Origin: Brevibacterium sp. JSBI002
Lineage (GTDB): Bacteria; Actinomycetota; Actinomycetes; Actinomycetales; Brevibacteriaceae
Assembly (NCBI RefSeq): GCF_026013965.1
Contig: NZ_CP110341.1
Coordinates: forward strand, 2,852,001-2,916,000
DNA length: 64,000 bases
Direction of reading: 5' to 3'
The position numbers and the translations under genes were made by a program. This document shows positions 35,556 to 48,213 of the stretch, piece by piece. The first letter of the stretch is position 1. The number at the start of each line of letters is the position of its first letter. Below the pieces are notes generated by a model. The model was given only the letters and a program-made list of their open reading frames with translations. It searched no databases and was not told the origin of the DNA.

Positions 35556-35819
35556 TTCTCCATGAAACGGCGCCATATATTTGCGCAATCCTGAGGGCTT
35601 CAACTAACTGACCATCTTTAAAATCAGTCCTGACCCTGAAAACAACCCTCACTTAAGTCAGGAGCTCCCGTTAGGCACTCTCAGCCTCTGCAATCAGGCT
35701 TGGTTGACTGCAAGTGAAGATTGGGAGTGCAGAAACAATCCACAAATGCACGGTGTTCGTTCTCAGTCTTGCCCTAAGCTCAAGAGGCTCGCAGTTCGAA
35801 ATAGCCGCAGCACCCGAGC

Positions 35820-37718
35820 TCACCCCGACTGCTCCGCATGCTCGTATTCCGCAGCCGTCCTGATCTTAGGGAGTTGCCCCACATTCATGGCAACACGGTC
35901 CTCGGAGATGAACAACGTCCAGAACGGCGGCCGCAGGCCCGCATGGTCGCCAATTCGCACACGCATGACGGACCCGGTTTTGCGGAAATGCAGAGACGCC
36001 CTCCCAGCCGATACGCGCAAGAGAGCCGGGTGACCGGTGAAAGTGTTCTTCTTCGCACTGGTTGATGTGTCCAGCCCGAGAGTGCAGGTGACCTCGCCTT
36101 CGCCGTCGTGGACTCCAGCCAAATCCACCTTAATGAGCCCGTCAGCATCGTAGCTCACTCGAACTGGTGTGAGCCGTCGTATTGCCTCTTGTTGGCCTCT
36201 GGGAACAAGTGTGGCCGTGCCACCGTCATTTGGATACAGCACGTGAAGTTGACCGTCTGCGACTGTTAGCGAGGCGGCTACGCTGGACCGAACGTTCCTG
36301 TGCGTTACCGCACTGCCCAACGCAATTCGGACTTGCACGTCCCAATATCCATCATCCAGCCGCGACCCGAATGCGATGCCTGCGGGATCAATCGAAGCTC
36401 GCACACGACCGCTAAGCACCGGCGACCCGTCAATGTGATCATATACCGACGTCGACAATGTTGTGTCGGCCAGGTAAGTCAGTTTGCTCGACCGCGATCT
36501 AACCGCAACGTCGCCTGTCGCACCAGCGATTTCGTTGGTCATCGATAGCTGCTCGACAGAAAACACTGATTCGAGCTCTGGCGACAAGACCTTGTCGATC
36601 TGACCGCCTCTATGCCCCAGTGACAATCGGCGACCATGCGCACTAGTCCACTCAACACTCGCCTCAACGTTTAATACGCCATTTTCCCAAGAGACAGTCT
36701 CGGTGGTCCCCCACCCCGCAATGGTCACGTCTTCTTCACACAATCGCTCGAGCAGATCCAGTCGGCCGAGGCCTAGCAGTGCAGCACGCAACGCCACGGA
36801 AACACTCAAAGATTCGTCGAATCGCTCAAGCCCAAAGTCTTCACGGATCTGGCGTGATTCGGCAAAGATCATCCGGCGACTGTCTTTGGACCGGTTGAGG
36901 AATCCTACGTTGAAAGCCCCTAGGACACGTGCACTGTACTGCGTTCGCAGGATCTGCTCGCGCTGGTCCTTCAATCCCGGACTGCTGAGATGTCGGACTG
37001 CTGACTCACATACCTCGCGGAGCATCTCCCAGTAATGCTTGGTGTCTTTGTCGAACTGACTCGTGCCACTTCCTTCAACGGTTACCCAGTGGTAGAAGGG
37101 AACACTGGCCATGCGCGACATTACTTTGGCATGTTTGGCGACTTCGATGTTGAACAGGACGTCTTCCCAAAACACCATTCGGCCTTCAGGAAATCCAATC
37201 TTGTGCTTACGGAGAAGCTGTCGCCTATAAAGTTTATGAGGATTCATCGGAATCAAAGCGTGTGGGCCATTTCCGCCCAGCACCTGCGGCTGGTCCTCGC
37301 GGTAGACATCGACGCCCCAGGTCGGATCATCCGTGCGGGACTCCTTGCCAGACAGCACATCCGAATTGTTGCGCACCGCAAATTCGTAACCTGCTCGCAG
37401 CGCATCCGGGTAAAGCTCATCGTCATGGTCCATAAAGAGCACGTACTCGCCCTTAGCCATTTTGATCCCGATATTACGTGGCTTGGATGGCCAGCCGCTG
37501 TTTTCGATCCTTGTCACCGAGACATTCGATCTTTTGGTCTTTTCAGACTGCAGTCGCTCAAACGTATTGTCGGGTGACCCGTCATCCACAAAGATGATCT
37601 CGAATTCGTCGGCCGAGAGCGTTTGCGCATCCAACGACTGCAACAGTCGACTCAGACCTTGGGGATCGGTCTTATACGTTGGAATAATAATGGAGACTTT
37701 ATACACATTTGAAAGCAT
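35820..37718 (-). CDS. GT2-family glycosyltransferase with C-terminal beta-rich domain
   Basis: This 632-residue protein opens with a GT-A domain: VSIIIPTYKTDPQGLSRLLQS, IIFVDDGSPDNTF, and YVLFMDHDDELYPDAL with the DxD-type metal site. A WxED-like motif (RMVFWEDVLFNIE) gives the likely catalytic base near residue 190. From residue ~330 there is a long beta-strand-rich region, shared in style with the GT2 at 28904, which may bind polymer. It is the last gene of the minus-strand rml operon, 17 bases after the RmlC-RmlD gene, so a rhamnose or other decoration of the teichoic acid is plausible. Confidence 0.87.
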   Translation of the reverse strand: MLSNVYKVSIIIPTYKTDPQGLSRLLQSLDAQTLSADEFEIIFVDDGSPDNTFERLQSEKTKRSNVSVTRIENSGWPSKPRNIGIKMAKGEYVLFMDHDDELYPDALRAGYEFAVRNNSDVLSGKESRTDDPTWGVDVYREDQPQVLGGNGPHALIPMNPHKLYRRQLLRKHKIGFPEGRMVFWEDVLFNIEVAKHAKVMSRMASVPFYHWVTVEGSGTSQFDKDTKHYWEMLREVCESAVRHLSSPGLKDQREQILRTQYSARVLGAFNVGFLNRSKDSRRMIFAESRQIREDFGLERFDESLSVSVALRAALLGLGRLDLLERLCEEDVTIAGWGTTETVSWENGVLNVEASVEWTSAHGRRLSLGHRGGQIDKVLSPELESVFSVEQLSMTNEIAGATGDVAVRSRSSKLTYLADTTLSTSVYDHIDGSPVLSGRVRASIDPAGIAFGSRLDDGYWDVQVRIALGSAVTHRNVRSSVAASLTVADGQLHVLYPNDGGTATLVPRGQQEAIRRLTPVRVSYDADGLIKVDLAGVHDGEGEVTCTLGLDTSTSAKKNTFTGHPALLRVSAGRASLHFRKTGSVMRVRIGDHAGLRPPFWTLFISEDRVAMNVGQLPKIRTAAEYEHAEQSG

Positions 37719-37735
37719 AGAGGCCGTGGCTCCCT

Positions 37736-40173
<2,438 letters not shown>

Positions 40174-40252
40174 TTAATTGCGACTTGGCTGTGCGCCGAA
40201 AGTTCATGAACGCAGACTGTTCCGTGATCCCGAGTCTACCGAGCGTGGATAG

Positions 40253-41116
40253 CTATACTTCCAACAACTGATTGAGATAAGTGCCATACCCGCTTTTAAC
40301 GAGAGGCTGCGCTAATTGCGCCAATTGCTCGCTGGAGATCCAGCCGTTGCGCCAAGCCAATTCCTCGACGCAGCCAACCTTGAATCCTTGTCGTGCCTCG
40401 ATGATGCGCACATATTCCGCCGCCTCCATCATTGAGATGAATGTACCGGTGTCCAGCCAAGCTGTGCCTCGGTCCAGCACCTTGACCTGCAAAGTTCCAC
40501 GACGCAGGTACGCATCGTTGACAGACGAAATCTCGAGTTCTCCACGAGCCGACGGTTCGACAGTCTTCGCTATCTCCACTACGTCTTGATCATAGAAATA
40601 CAGGCCCGGTACCGCATACTTACTCTTAGGGTGCGGGGGCTTTTCCTCGATCGACAAAACCTTGCCGCCAGAGTCGAATTCGACAACACCATAAGCAGTT
40701 GGATCTGCTACGGGATAGGCGAACACTTGAGCGCCAATGATGTCGTGGTTCTTTTTCAAAGCGGTGCCAAGCCCAGTCCCGTGGAACAAGTTATCGCCCA
40801 GAACTAGAGCCACGGACTCTCCACGGATAAACTTCTCGCCGATGATGAACGCCTGAGCAAGACCGTCCGGGGAAGGCTGCTCCGCATAGTCAATTGACAT
40901 CCCCCACGAAGAGCCGTCGCCTAAGAGCGCCCTGAACTGTGCATTGTGCTCGGGTGTCGTGATGATGAGGACGTCGCGGATTCCAGCTGCCATGAGAGTC
41001 GCCAGTGGATAATAGATCATGGGCTTGTCGTAAATCGGCATGAGTTGCTTCGAGATGCCTTTAGTAATCGGCCACAGGCGCGTGCCCGAGCCTCCAGCAA
41101 GGATGATTCCACGCAT
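40253..41116 (-). CDS. rmlA: Glucose-1-phosphate thymidylyltransferase
   Basis: A 287-residue nucleotidyltransferase making dTDP-glucose, first enzyme of the rhamnose pathway. The nucleotide loop is [15 protein letters not shown] near the start, with [14 protein letters not shown] and VEKPxxP-type EEKPPHPKS further on. ATG 41116 has GGGAG six bases before it, so it is preferred over ATG 41131. It is divergent from the TagF-like gene; the shared 238-base region must hold both promoters. Confidence 0.94.
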   Translation of the reverse strand: MRGIILAGGSGTRLWPITKGISKQLMPIYDKPMIYYPLATLMAAGIRDVLIITTPEHNAQFRALLGDGSSWGMSIDYAEQPSPDGLAQAFIIGEKFIRGESVALVLGDNLFHGTGLGTALKKNHDIIGAQVFAYPVADPTAYGVVEFDSGGKVLSIEEKPPHPKSKYAVPGLYFYDQDVVEIAKTVEPSARGELEISSVNDAYLRRGTLQVKVLDRGTAWLDTGTFISMMEAAEYVRIIEARQGFKVGCVEELAWRNGWISSEQLAQLAQPLVKSGYGTYLNQLLEV

Positions 41117-41354
41117 GGCTCTCCCGTTCATCGGGTAGTCAGTACCACTCTGTCTTTACATCACGGTATCGTACTCAAGAGTTCACGAAGATTTGAACTA
41201 GTCGACACATCGCCGATGTCGGCCCAAGCGGCGACTGGAGGCAAGCGCGACGACCGGACATCGATCGGGAGATTACGGGCATGTATTATTTCAAGGGTTG
41301 TTCGCTCACCGTTAACCAGCTGTCCGCCTGATAGATCTAACGCTAGGAGTTTAC

Positions 41355-43055
41355 GTGGCCCAACCGTTGCTCGTGACGCACCTGTCGTGGGAACGGGTTC
41401 TCCTGCATATCGATATCGAAGCAGTTGGAGCCGACCCAAACGAGTTCTACCTCACCCCGAACAATCGCCCATACAAGGTGCTCTATCCGGTTTCGGCCGA
41501 AAAGACGGGGGACGATCAGTATCGACTGACTATCAATATCACGCAGTTCAACGGGCGACGCCAAGTGCCCAACGGCACCTATCACGTCGTCAATGGTCCG
41601 GTTCCCAACGAATATATCGGCCGTGAATCAGAGTTCGAATCGGAACTTGAACCCGAGTACGACGTCGCGGGCGACATAGCTTATTATCCTTTGGAACGAA
41701 TTCTCGAGCTCGATGACGCCTCGCGTTCGTTTCTGTACAACAACAATCGATCGTCCTACGCAGTCAACTTCGCAGTCTCAGACAACGAAGACGCTCCGGG
41801 TTTCATCATACGAACCTATGCGTTTGCCCGTGGAGGCGCGAAGCCGTCCGGGTTCCGAGCACGGACCTCATCCAAGTTGAAGAAGCGTTGGACAAAGCTC
41901 AAACGGAAGACGCTCAAACGCGTATACAAGGCGGGCCAGTCATTCCGTAAGGACGATGGCAATCGGATTCTGTTCGCTTCTGAGGCCCGTCCCAATATGC
42001 AGGGCAACCTCAAAGCAGTACATGACAGAATGGTTGAGCGTGGCCTTAAAGAACAGTTTGAGTTCGACTATTCGTTCAGGACCCAGCACTCTGCCACTCG
42101 CCAAAATGCGCTTGCGCTGGCATGGAAGGTCGGTCGAGCAAACACCGTCCTCATTGACGACTACTTTGCAATCCTCATGGACATCGGTGATCGGAAGAGT
42201 CAGCGCATCATTCAGTTGTGGCATGCCGGCAGCGGGTTCAAGTCAGTGGGATTCTCCCGGTTCGGTAATTATGGCTCTCCAAAGTTCAACAACGCGCACC
42301 GAAAATACACCTATGCGATCTGTGGCTCACAGCACCTTCGCGACGTATACAGCGAAGTCTTCGGCATGGAACGCGAATCGATCATCTCTACGGGGTTGCC
42401 TAGAATCGACTACTTCCTCGAAGAGGGTCGCGCCGACAACGTAAGCAAAGTGTTCGACAGCGATTACCCTGCAGCTGTCGGCAAACGCAAGATTCTGTTC
42501 GCGCCGACCTTCCGAGGTCGCGGCGCTGGTGACGCACACTATGACTACTCGCAGTTCGACTTCGACAAACTCTACGAAGCGATGGGGAACGATTCTGTAT
42601 TTCTTTTCCGGCAGCACCACTTTATCGTGGACCCGGCGCCTATACCGGACGAATACACCGATAGGCTCATCGACGTCTCCGCTTTCCCGGATTCCAACGA
42701 CCTACTGTTGATATCGGACCTGCTGGTCACGGACTATTCGTCGATCGTGTACGAGTACTCACTCTTGGAGCGGCCGATCGTATTGTTCGCATACGACCTG
42801 GAGCTCTATTCCGCAACACGGGGAATGCACAAGGACTACCGTGTGGCGGCTCCGGGCCCAGTTGCTGAGAACTTCGATCAGTTCCTAGCACTAATTAATG
42901 ATCGTCACTTGGACGCCGGTGCGACAGAAGAGTACATGCACGAAAATTTTGATTTCGCTGACACACACAATTCGGACCGAGTAATCGATAATCTAATTCT
43001 TGGCACCCCGACACCGGAAGGATCCATCGAACAAACATGGCAAACATCGCAGTAA
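41355..43055 (+). CDS. CDP-alditol polyol-phosphate transferase, TagF-like, with N-terminal extension
   Basis: The 566-residue protein has an N-terminal ~190-residue beta-rich domain and a C-terminal CDP-glycerol glycerophosphotransferase domain. The latter has IQLWHAGSGFKSVG with the catalytic-site His, STGLPRIDYF, ILFAPTFRG, and TDYSSIVYEYSLLERPIV, the conserved TDYSS signature. Such enzymes polymerise or prime polyol-phosphate chains from CDP-activated polyols at the membrane. GTG 41355 follows AGGAG. It overlaps the cytidylyltransferase by 19 bases. Confidence 0.88.
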   Translation: MAQPLLVTHLSWERVLLHIDIEAVGADPNEFYLTPNNRPYKVLYPVSAEKTGDDQYRLTINITQFNGRRQVPNGTYHVVNGPVPNEYIGRESEFESELEPEYDVAGDIAYYPLERILELDDASRSFLYNNNRSSYAVNFAVSDNEDAPGFIIRTYAFARGGAKPSGFRARTSSKLKKRWTKLKRKTLKRVYKAGQSFRKDDGNRILFASEARPNMQGNLKAVHDRMVERGLKEQFEFDYSFRTQHSATRQNALALAWKVGRANTVLIDDYFAILMDIGDRKSQRIIQLWHAGSGFKSVGFSRFGNYGSPKFNNAHRKYTYAICGSQHLRDVYSEVFGMERESIISTGLPRIDYFLEEGRADNVSKVFDSDYPAAVGKRKILFAPTFRGRGAGDAHYDYSQFDFDKLYEAMGNDSVFLFRQHHFIVDPAPIPDEYTDRLIDVSAFPDSNDLLLISDLLVTDYSSIVYEYSLLERPIVLFAYDLELYSATRGMHKDYRVAAPGPVAENFDQFLALINDRHLDAGATEEYMHENFDFADTHNSDRVIDNLILGTPTPEGSIEQTWQTSQ

Positions 43056-43759
43056 TCTTCGCCGGAGGTGTCGGTTCGCGCATGCAACGAACCACCCGTC
43101 CCAAGCAGTTCCTCGAGATCCACGGTCGACCAGTCATCGCACACACCCTGGAGAAGTTTCAGGACCATCCGGATATCGATGCGATTGCCGTGGCGATCTT
43201 GCCGGAGTACGGCGAGTATATGCAACACATTATCGACAGGTACGACCTGGACAAGGTGCGTTGGATCGTCGACGGCGGCGCAACAGGACAGGAGTCTCGG
43301 CACAGGGCACTTCAGGTTGTCGCCGAAAACTTTGACTCCGACGACCTCGTCCTTATCCACGACGGCGTCCGGCCACTCATCGATGAGGATCTCATCACTC
43401 AAAACATCGCCGCCGGTCGCCAGTTCGGATCCGCTATCACCTGTACGAAGATGACGGAAACCGTGACGGTGGCCAAGGGAGACGGCGTCGGAGACGTTAT
43501 CCCGAGAGATCCCTTGTGGAGCGCTCAGGCCCCACAAACGTTCAAGCTGGGCGAGGTTCTCGCAGCCTATGATCGCGCGGTTGCGGATGGTCAGAACGAT
43601 TCGATTGACAGTTGCACCCTGATGCACGGCTACGGCCACTTTCTTCATCGTGTCGAGGGACCCCGCACGAACATCAAGATCACCACGGCGTCTGACTACT
43701 ACATCTGCCGAACTTTCCTCACCCTTATCGAGGACAGGGAGGCCTTCGGTGGCGAATGA
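43037..43759 (+). CDS. IspD/TarI-type cytidylyltransferase for an alditol phosphate
   Basis: The 240-residue protein is in the IspD/TarI family, with the CTP loop FAGGVGSRMQ, RPKQFLEIHGRP, and DGVRPLID and TASDYYICR segments. Its place between a TagF-like gene and an epimerase-like gene in a teichoic-acid locus suggests that it makes a CDP-alditol (ribitol, mannitol or a similar polyol) rather than serving isoprenoid synthesis. No TarJ alcohol dehydrogenase lies beside it, so ribitol is not certain. It overlaps the genes on both sides. Confidence 0.82.
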   Translation: MANIAVIFAGGVGSRMQRTTRPKQFLEIHGRPVIAHTLEKFQDHPDIDAIAVAILPEYGEYMQHIIDRYDLDKVRWIVDGGATGQESRHRALQVVAENFDSDDLVLIHDGVRPLIDEDLITQNIAAGRQFGSAITCTKMTETVTVAKGDGVGDVIPRDPLWSAQAPQTFKLGEVLAAYDRAVADGQNDSIDSCTLMHGYGHFLHRVEGPRTNIKITTASDYYICRTFLTLIEDREAFGGE

Positions 43760-44810
43760 TGTGACCGTCTTCGACCTGGACGTGTTTCAGAACGATGTGA
43801 GAACGATCGCATCCTCACCGCTGGAGTGGGAACAGTACCGAGGGCAGAACATCGTCGTCACAGGAGCTGCAGGGATGCTCCCAATCTATATTGTGGGCAC
43901 ACTTCTCGCCGCCAACGATCTACATGGGCTAGATTTGAATGTCACCGGTATGGTAAGGAGCCCTGATAAAGCCAGGCTTAGATTGGGCACTGCGCTCGAT
44001 CGTCCGGACTTCGAGTTGCAAACAGTCGATGTCATCGATCGGATTCAGTTCGACAAACAGTTCCACACCGTTTTCCACGGCGCCTCACCCGCGCGGCCTG
44101 CTCTGCACAAAGGTTCACCCGTTACAACGCTCAAGGCAAATACGTTGGGCACGATTAACCTTCTAGATGCCCAAGCCGCAAAGGGCGGCGGTTCGTTCGT
44201 CTTGTTGTCCTCGTCGGAAGTGTACGGCTCGGTAGCTGAGGAAGGGCTCATCAGCGAAGACTCATTGGGGACTCTACAGCACTTCAACCCACGAGCTAGC
44301 TATTCTGAAGGCAAGCGCATCGCAGAGACTGCGCTTGCGGCCTACCAAGAGGAGTACGGAATTCGGGCGCTAACCCTCAGGTTCGGCCATATATTCGGTC
44401 CGGGCCTCGCATTGGATGACGGCAGAGTCCAGGCGGACTTCTTAGCCGACGTCGTCCACGGTAGAAACGTTCGCATGATGAGTTCCGGCGCCGCCATGCG
44501 TACATATACATACGTGGCTGATGCTGTACTCGGCCTCTTCTTCGCGCATCTAATCGGTGACGATCACGCATACAACGTTGCCAATCCCGCCGGAAATATC
44601 ACGATTCGACAGCTTGCAGAAGCCTTCGCTGCAGCCCGTCCTGAGAAAAGTCTAAACTTGGAATTCGCCAATCCCGATGACGATCGTGCATATTCTCCCG
44701 TAACATCGCTCGGTCTATCATCTCAGCGTTTGAGCGCCCTCGGCTGGATCCCGCAACACTCACTAGCGGAAGGCATCAATCGGACGATCGCCTCCTACGA
44801 GGAAAGTTGA
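43749..44810 (+). CDS. NAD-dependent epimerase/dehydratase partner of the cytidylyltransferase
   Basis: A 353-residue extended SDR. The Rossmann motif reads VVTGAAGMLPIYIVGTLL, with Pro in place of the third glycine of GxxGxxG; LSSSEVYG and YSEGKRIAE supply the Ser-Tyr-Lys set. It may reduce or epimerise the sugar phosphate that the cytidylyltransferase then activates. GTG 43749 is chosen since GGGAGG lies six bases before it and it overlaps the previous gene by 11 bases. Similar proteins stand beside IspD-like genes in other polysaccharide loci, from memory. Confidence 0.8.
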   Translation: MANDVTVFDLDVFQNDVRTIASSPLEWEQYRGQNIVVTGAAGMLPIYIVGTLLAANDLHGLDLNVTGMVRSPDKARLRLGTALDRPDFELQTVDVIDRIQFDKQFHTVFHGASPARPALHKGSPVTTLKANTLGTINLLDAQAAKGGGSFVLLSSSEVYGSVAEEGLISEDSLGTLQHFNPRASYSEGKRIAETALAAYQEEYGIRALTLRFGHIFGPGLALDDGRVQADFLADVVHGRNVRMMSSGAAMRTYTYVADAVLGLFFAHLIGDDHAYNVANPAGNITIRQLAEAFAAARPEKSLNLEFANPDDDRAYSPVTSLGLSSQRLSALGWIPQHSLAEGINRTIASYEES

Positions 44811-44818
44811 GCTGATCA

Positions 44819-46198
44819 ATGGCAAAGTTCCGAATCCTGTTACTGACCAATCGCGACTCAGACAATGTCGGCGATCAGATCATCGAGGGCAGCGTTCTCT
44901 CGATCATCAAGGGAATCATGTCCAACCTTGGCCTGACCCCTGACGAGTATTCGATCAACAGTCGAGCCGCGGGCATAGTCAGCAAGAAATTCTTGAAGAC
45001 TGGCGATCCGAAACTGCTTGAAGACGCTAAAAAAGCCATTTCCAATGCGGATCTCATCATTTTCGGTGGAGCTCCGCTGTTCAATTACAAGTACCAGAGC
45101 TTTTACCGTCGCACTATCACGACACTCGAGTTGGCAAATGAGTACAATGTTCCAGTTATCTTCTCGAGCATCGGAGTAGAGTCTTACGATCCTGACAATC
45201 CCAAATCTCAAGCGCTCAAGGCCGCTCTGGAATTGCCCTGCGTTCGTCAGATCACCACGCGCGATGATCTGGAGTCACTACGGAAGTACACTGAAAGCAC
45301 AGATATTCCAGTCGCACGAGTAGCTGATCCAGCTGTTCTCGCGGATATTGTGTATCGGGATGTCGCAACTCCTCGCACGCTACCGGCCGTGGGCCGTGCC
45401 AAGACCATTGGATTGGTTGTGACCCGTGCTGGGATATTCGCAGACAACGGCATCTCCTGGAACGAGAGCAAACAGCGCCGCTTCTGGCTCGACATAATCG
45501 CACAACTGACTGAGCGTGGATACGACTACCGCCTTTTCACTACAGGCCATTTTTCAGATGAAGTATTTCTTGACGCGCTGTTCCGCAAAAAGAAGATTCC
45601 CGCTCGCAACGTAGTCTTCACCGTCAATACTCCTGACGAATTGGTCCAGGAGCTAAACGAATGTGATGGGGTCATTGCGTTCCGTCTGCACGCCTCTATC
45701 ACTTCTTTCGCCTACTCGGTACCCTCCATCGGGCTATCTTGGAACTTTAAAGTCCCTTACTTTTACGATTCAATCGGATATTCCGAACGTGCTTTTCCGC
45801 CGGAGCAATGGAACGCCGAAGCAGTCATCCCTGCTCTCGAACGAGCTATGGTATCCGGGATCGATCGGGACGAGGAATTCCTCACGTCCGTGTACAACAC
45901 GTTGTTTGAAGGGATCAAGAGCGTCATCGCACCGGACAGTTCTTTCGAACCGTACAGCTATGAGCAGCTGAAGACAAAGCTCCCGCCTCAGCCGGCCACG
46001 ACCGCCGCTCAGTACAAACTCCGCAGTCAGATCAAATTCCGCCGGACCTACGAGAACTACCAGCGCTACTACAGGTACTACTTGGCTGCGGAGCGGCGAA
46101 GGCGCGAGCAGGTGTCGCTCCGGCGCCGGCTCTCACAATCCGTCATCGGACTGAGTTACAGGCGGGTTCGAAGGCTTTTCCGCAAGCTATTCGCGTAG
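44819..46198 (+). CDS. Polysaccharide pyruvyl transferase family protein
   Basis: The 459-residue protein matches the PS_pyruv_trans family: LLLTNRDSDNVGDQIIEGSV at the start, the NADLIIFGGAPLF block, VVFTVNTPDELVQELNECDGVIAFRLHASI in the C-terminal half. These enzymes transfer pyruvate from PEP to a sugar or polyol as a ketal, adding negative charge. A strongly basic, Arg-rich tail (last ~60 residues) may hold it at the membrane. It starts nine bases after the epimerase stop. Pyruvate ketals are known on Brevibacterium mannitol teichoic acid, which fits. Confidence 0.87.
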   Translation: MAKFRILLLTNRDSDNVGDQIIEGSVLSIIKGIMSNLGLTPDEYSINSRAAGIVSKKFLKTGDPKLLEDAKKAISNADLIIFGGAPLFNYKYQSFYRRTITTLELANEYNVPVIFSSIGVESYDPDNPKSQALKAALELPCVRQITTRDDLESLRKYTESTDIPVARVADPAVLADIVYRDVATPRTLPAVGRAKTIGLVVTRAGIFADNGISWNESKQRRFWLDIIAQLTERGYDYRLFTTGHFSDEVFLDALFRKKKIPARNVVFTVNTPDELVQELNECDGVIAFRLHASITSFAYSVPSIGLSWNFKVPYFYDSIGYSERAFPPEQWNAEAVIPALERAMVSGIDRDEEFLTSVYNTLFEGIKSVIAPDSSFEPYSYEQLKTKLPPQPATTAAQYKLRSQIKFRRTYENYQRYYRYYLAAERRRREQVSLRRRLSQSVIGLSYRRVRRLFRKLFA

Positions 46199-46859
46199 AA
46201 CTTCGATTCGGGCGGCGTTGCTATACCGCGAGGCGTCAGGGCATAGGCAGTGCCTCGGTTACTGAACCAGTCTGTGATTGCTAGGGAACGGTATGAGCAT
46301 TTCTGGTATTCATTGGGGTTATTGACGAGATGGCCAACAATATCCGCGATATCCGGCTATGTGGACGATCAACTTCTCACGACGATCTGCTCGGGCCGAT
46401 CCGCGATCGTTCTCTTGAGGAGGTCACACGTTTGCCGTCATCTGGGTGTACGCTCGTACGCATCATGACAGCTACTGGCTGCCAGACACTTCGACGTTTC
46501 AGATCTAGAATGACAATTTCTATAAGACAATCTCGGCAGTACTTCGTCGGCGATAGCCTGATTTCGAGCTCGCCTATTCCTCGAATTTTGCGACCAACCC
46601 CGTCGACTGCGCAAAGCCCATCTGATCTGTGTTTCAGCAGGGCCTTCTCAATATGAACCCAAAACGTGCTGAGGTGACAAGAGAGTCTGTCGAATGGGAG
46701 AACGCGGGACCAAGTGCTCGTTCGGATCGAGAACCCTTCAGTATTAAATTTCACATATGTCACCGTTCTCTTCTCCACGCTACATGCCCGTAGTATTGAC
46801 TCGAGAGTCACACTAAAGCTTGCTCAATGGTTTGCCTCAGCCTCGAAAGGGACATCGAA
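46199..46859. other. 660-base gap inside the polymer locus, no confident gene
   Basis: The gap between two same-strand genes holds no reading frame with good codon use. A minus-strand frame at 46377-46811 (144 residues, weak start) resembles nothing recognised, and plus-strand frames are short. GC is lower than next door. A TTGACT at 46797-46802 lies at the end, with no clear -10. It may contain a promoter for the downstream gene and a decayed gene. Confidence 0.4.
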
Positions 46860-48137
46860 ATGAGCCTGATCCGAAAGACTGCTCTATGGGCTCTGAAATC
46901 ATCCGCTTGGAAGAATACAAGCAAGTGGATCAGAGGCACAGAACGATGGAACCGCCTCGAAGACGAATATGACGGCAGCTATGTCAAAGCCGAAGTCGTC
47001 GTCTACTTCGGCGACCGCAGCTCGAAATTCTACCAACTCGAACAGTGGATCCCGGTCCTCGAGGAGCTCCATAAGGAGCACAGGGTCGTCATCGTCGTGC
47101 GAAAAGGTTCAGCCTTGACCAGCGTGCTGGAAACCACTCACCTCCCCGTGGTGTTCAAACGAAGGTTCGATCCCCTGCAGACCTTCTACCACGCCAATGA
47201 CTTCAAGCTCGCTCTGTACGTCAACAACGGAATGACGAATTTCCAGTCGCTCAGCTTTGCTCCGATGGTCCATGTCCACGTCAATCATGGTGAGTCCGAC
47301 AAGCTGAGCATGGTGTCCAATCAGGCCAAGGCCTATGACAAAGTCTTCATTGCCGGCGAGGCCGCTGTGGAACGACACCGCAGGGCTCTCATCGACTTTG
47401 ATGAATCCCAGCTAGTCCGAGTCGGCCGGCCCCAATTGGATATCGAAAGGCCGCTCGAGCTCGAACCTTCGTCGGCCAGGACGATCATGTACGCGCCCAC
47501 ATGGGAGGGCGAAAACGATGCGAACAACTACACTTCGGTCGACCTCTTCGGTCCGCAGATCGTCGAGGCCGTGCTCCGAATCCCCGATGCGCGTCTGATC
47601 TACAAACCCCATCCGCGGGTCGAAACGTCCAAAGACCCGGAAATGGTCGAAGCGAATGCGCGGATCCTCGAACTCATCGAGGCAGCCAACTCGCCCATTG
47701 TCGACGGGACTCTGCAACACCAAGTGCTCATGCAGGGAGACATCCTCGGCATGTTCGACACTGTCGACCTGCTCATCACCGATATCTCCAGCGTCGGACT
47801 CGACTTCCTCTACCTCCACCCGAACAAGCCGCTTGTGCTCACCGATCGCCGCAATGACTCCGAAACGCTCAATGCCGAGGCGCCGATCAGCCGTGCCACT
47901 CCCCTGATCAATGAATCGACGATCGACAGAGTCGAGTCGCTGATCAGCGAGATGCTCAACCATGATTCGTCTGTCGAAGTTCGGCACGAACTCCGCCGCC
48001 ACTATTTCGGTGACGGCGAGCCAGGTTCGTCGTCCGTCCTGTTCACCGAGGCAGTGTCCAGGCTGATCGCCGATCGAACCGTCGCTCTTGAGAGCTTCCA
48101 CACTGAAAGCGTCAACGCCGAAGCCGACGACGAATAG
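46860..48137 (+). CDS. CDP-glycerol glycerophosphotransferase-family protein, TagB-like
   Basis: The 425-residue protein is of primase (TagB) size. It shows VHVNHGESDKLSMVSNQAK, YDKVFIAGEAAVERH, IMYAPTWEGE, the PHPR motif (IYKPHPRVE), and LLITDISSVGLDFLYL. The corresponding His and the DxSS segment are kept. It is closely similar in style to the TagB-like gene at 57458. ATG 46860 follows GAAAGGGACATCGAA. It should add the first polyol phosphate to a lipid-linked linker or extend it. Convergent with the TagE-like gene. Confidence 0.88.
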   Translation: MSLIRKTALWALKSSAWKNTSKWIRGTERWNRLEDEYDGSYVKAEVVVYFGDRSSKFYQLEQWIPVLEELHKEHRVVIVVRKGSALTSVLETTHLPVVFKRRFDPLQTFYHANDFKLALYVNNGMTNFQSLSFAPMVHVHVNHGESDKLSMVSNQAKAYDKVFIAGEAAVERHRRALIDFDESQLVRVGRPQLDIERPLELEPSSARTIMYAPTWEGENDANNYTSVDLFGPQIVEAVLRIPDARLIYKPHPRVETSKDPEMVEANARILELIEAANSPIVDGTLQHQVLMQGDILGMFDTVDLLITDISSVGLDFLYLHPNKPLVLTDRRNDSETLNAEAPISRATPLINESTIDRVESLISEMLNHDSSVEVRHELRRHYFGDGEPGSSSVLFTEAVSRLIADRTVALESFHTESVNAEADDE

Positions 48138-48213
48138 CCGCGATCGGACTCAGCCAGCGGGTCATCGCCGCGGTCAGCGCGTCACCAGAACAGGCAGACG
48201 CCTGAAGCTCGAA

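Noticed and set aside
46377..46811. 144-residue minus-strand protein
   Set aside because: No ribosome binding site, no recognisable domain and mixed composition; kept only as part of the unexplained gap.
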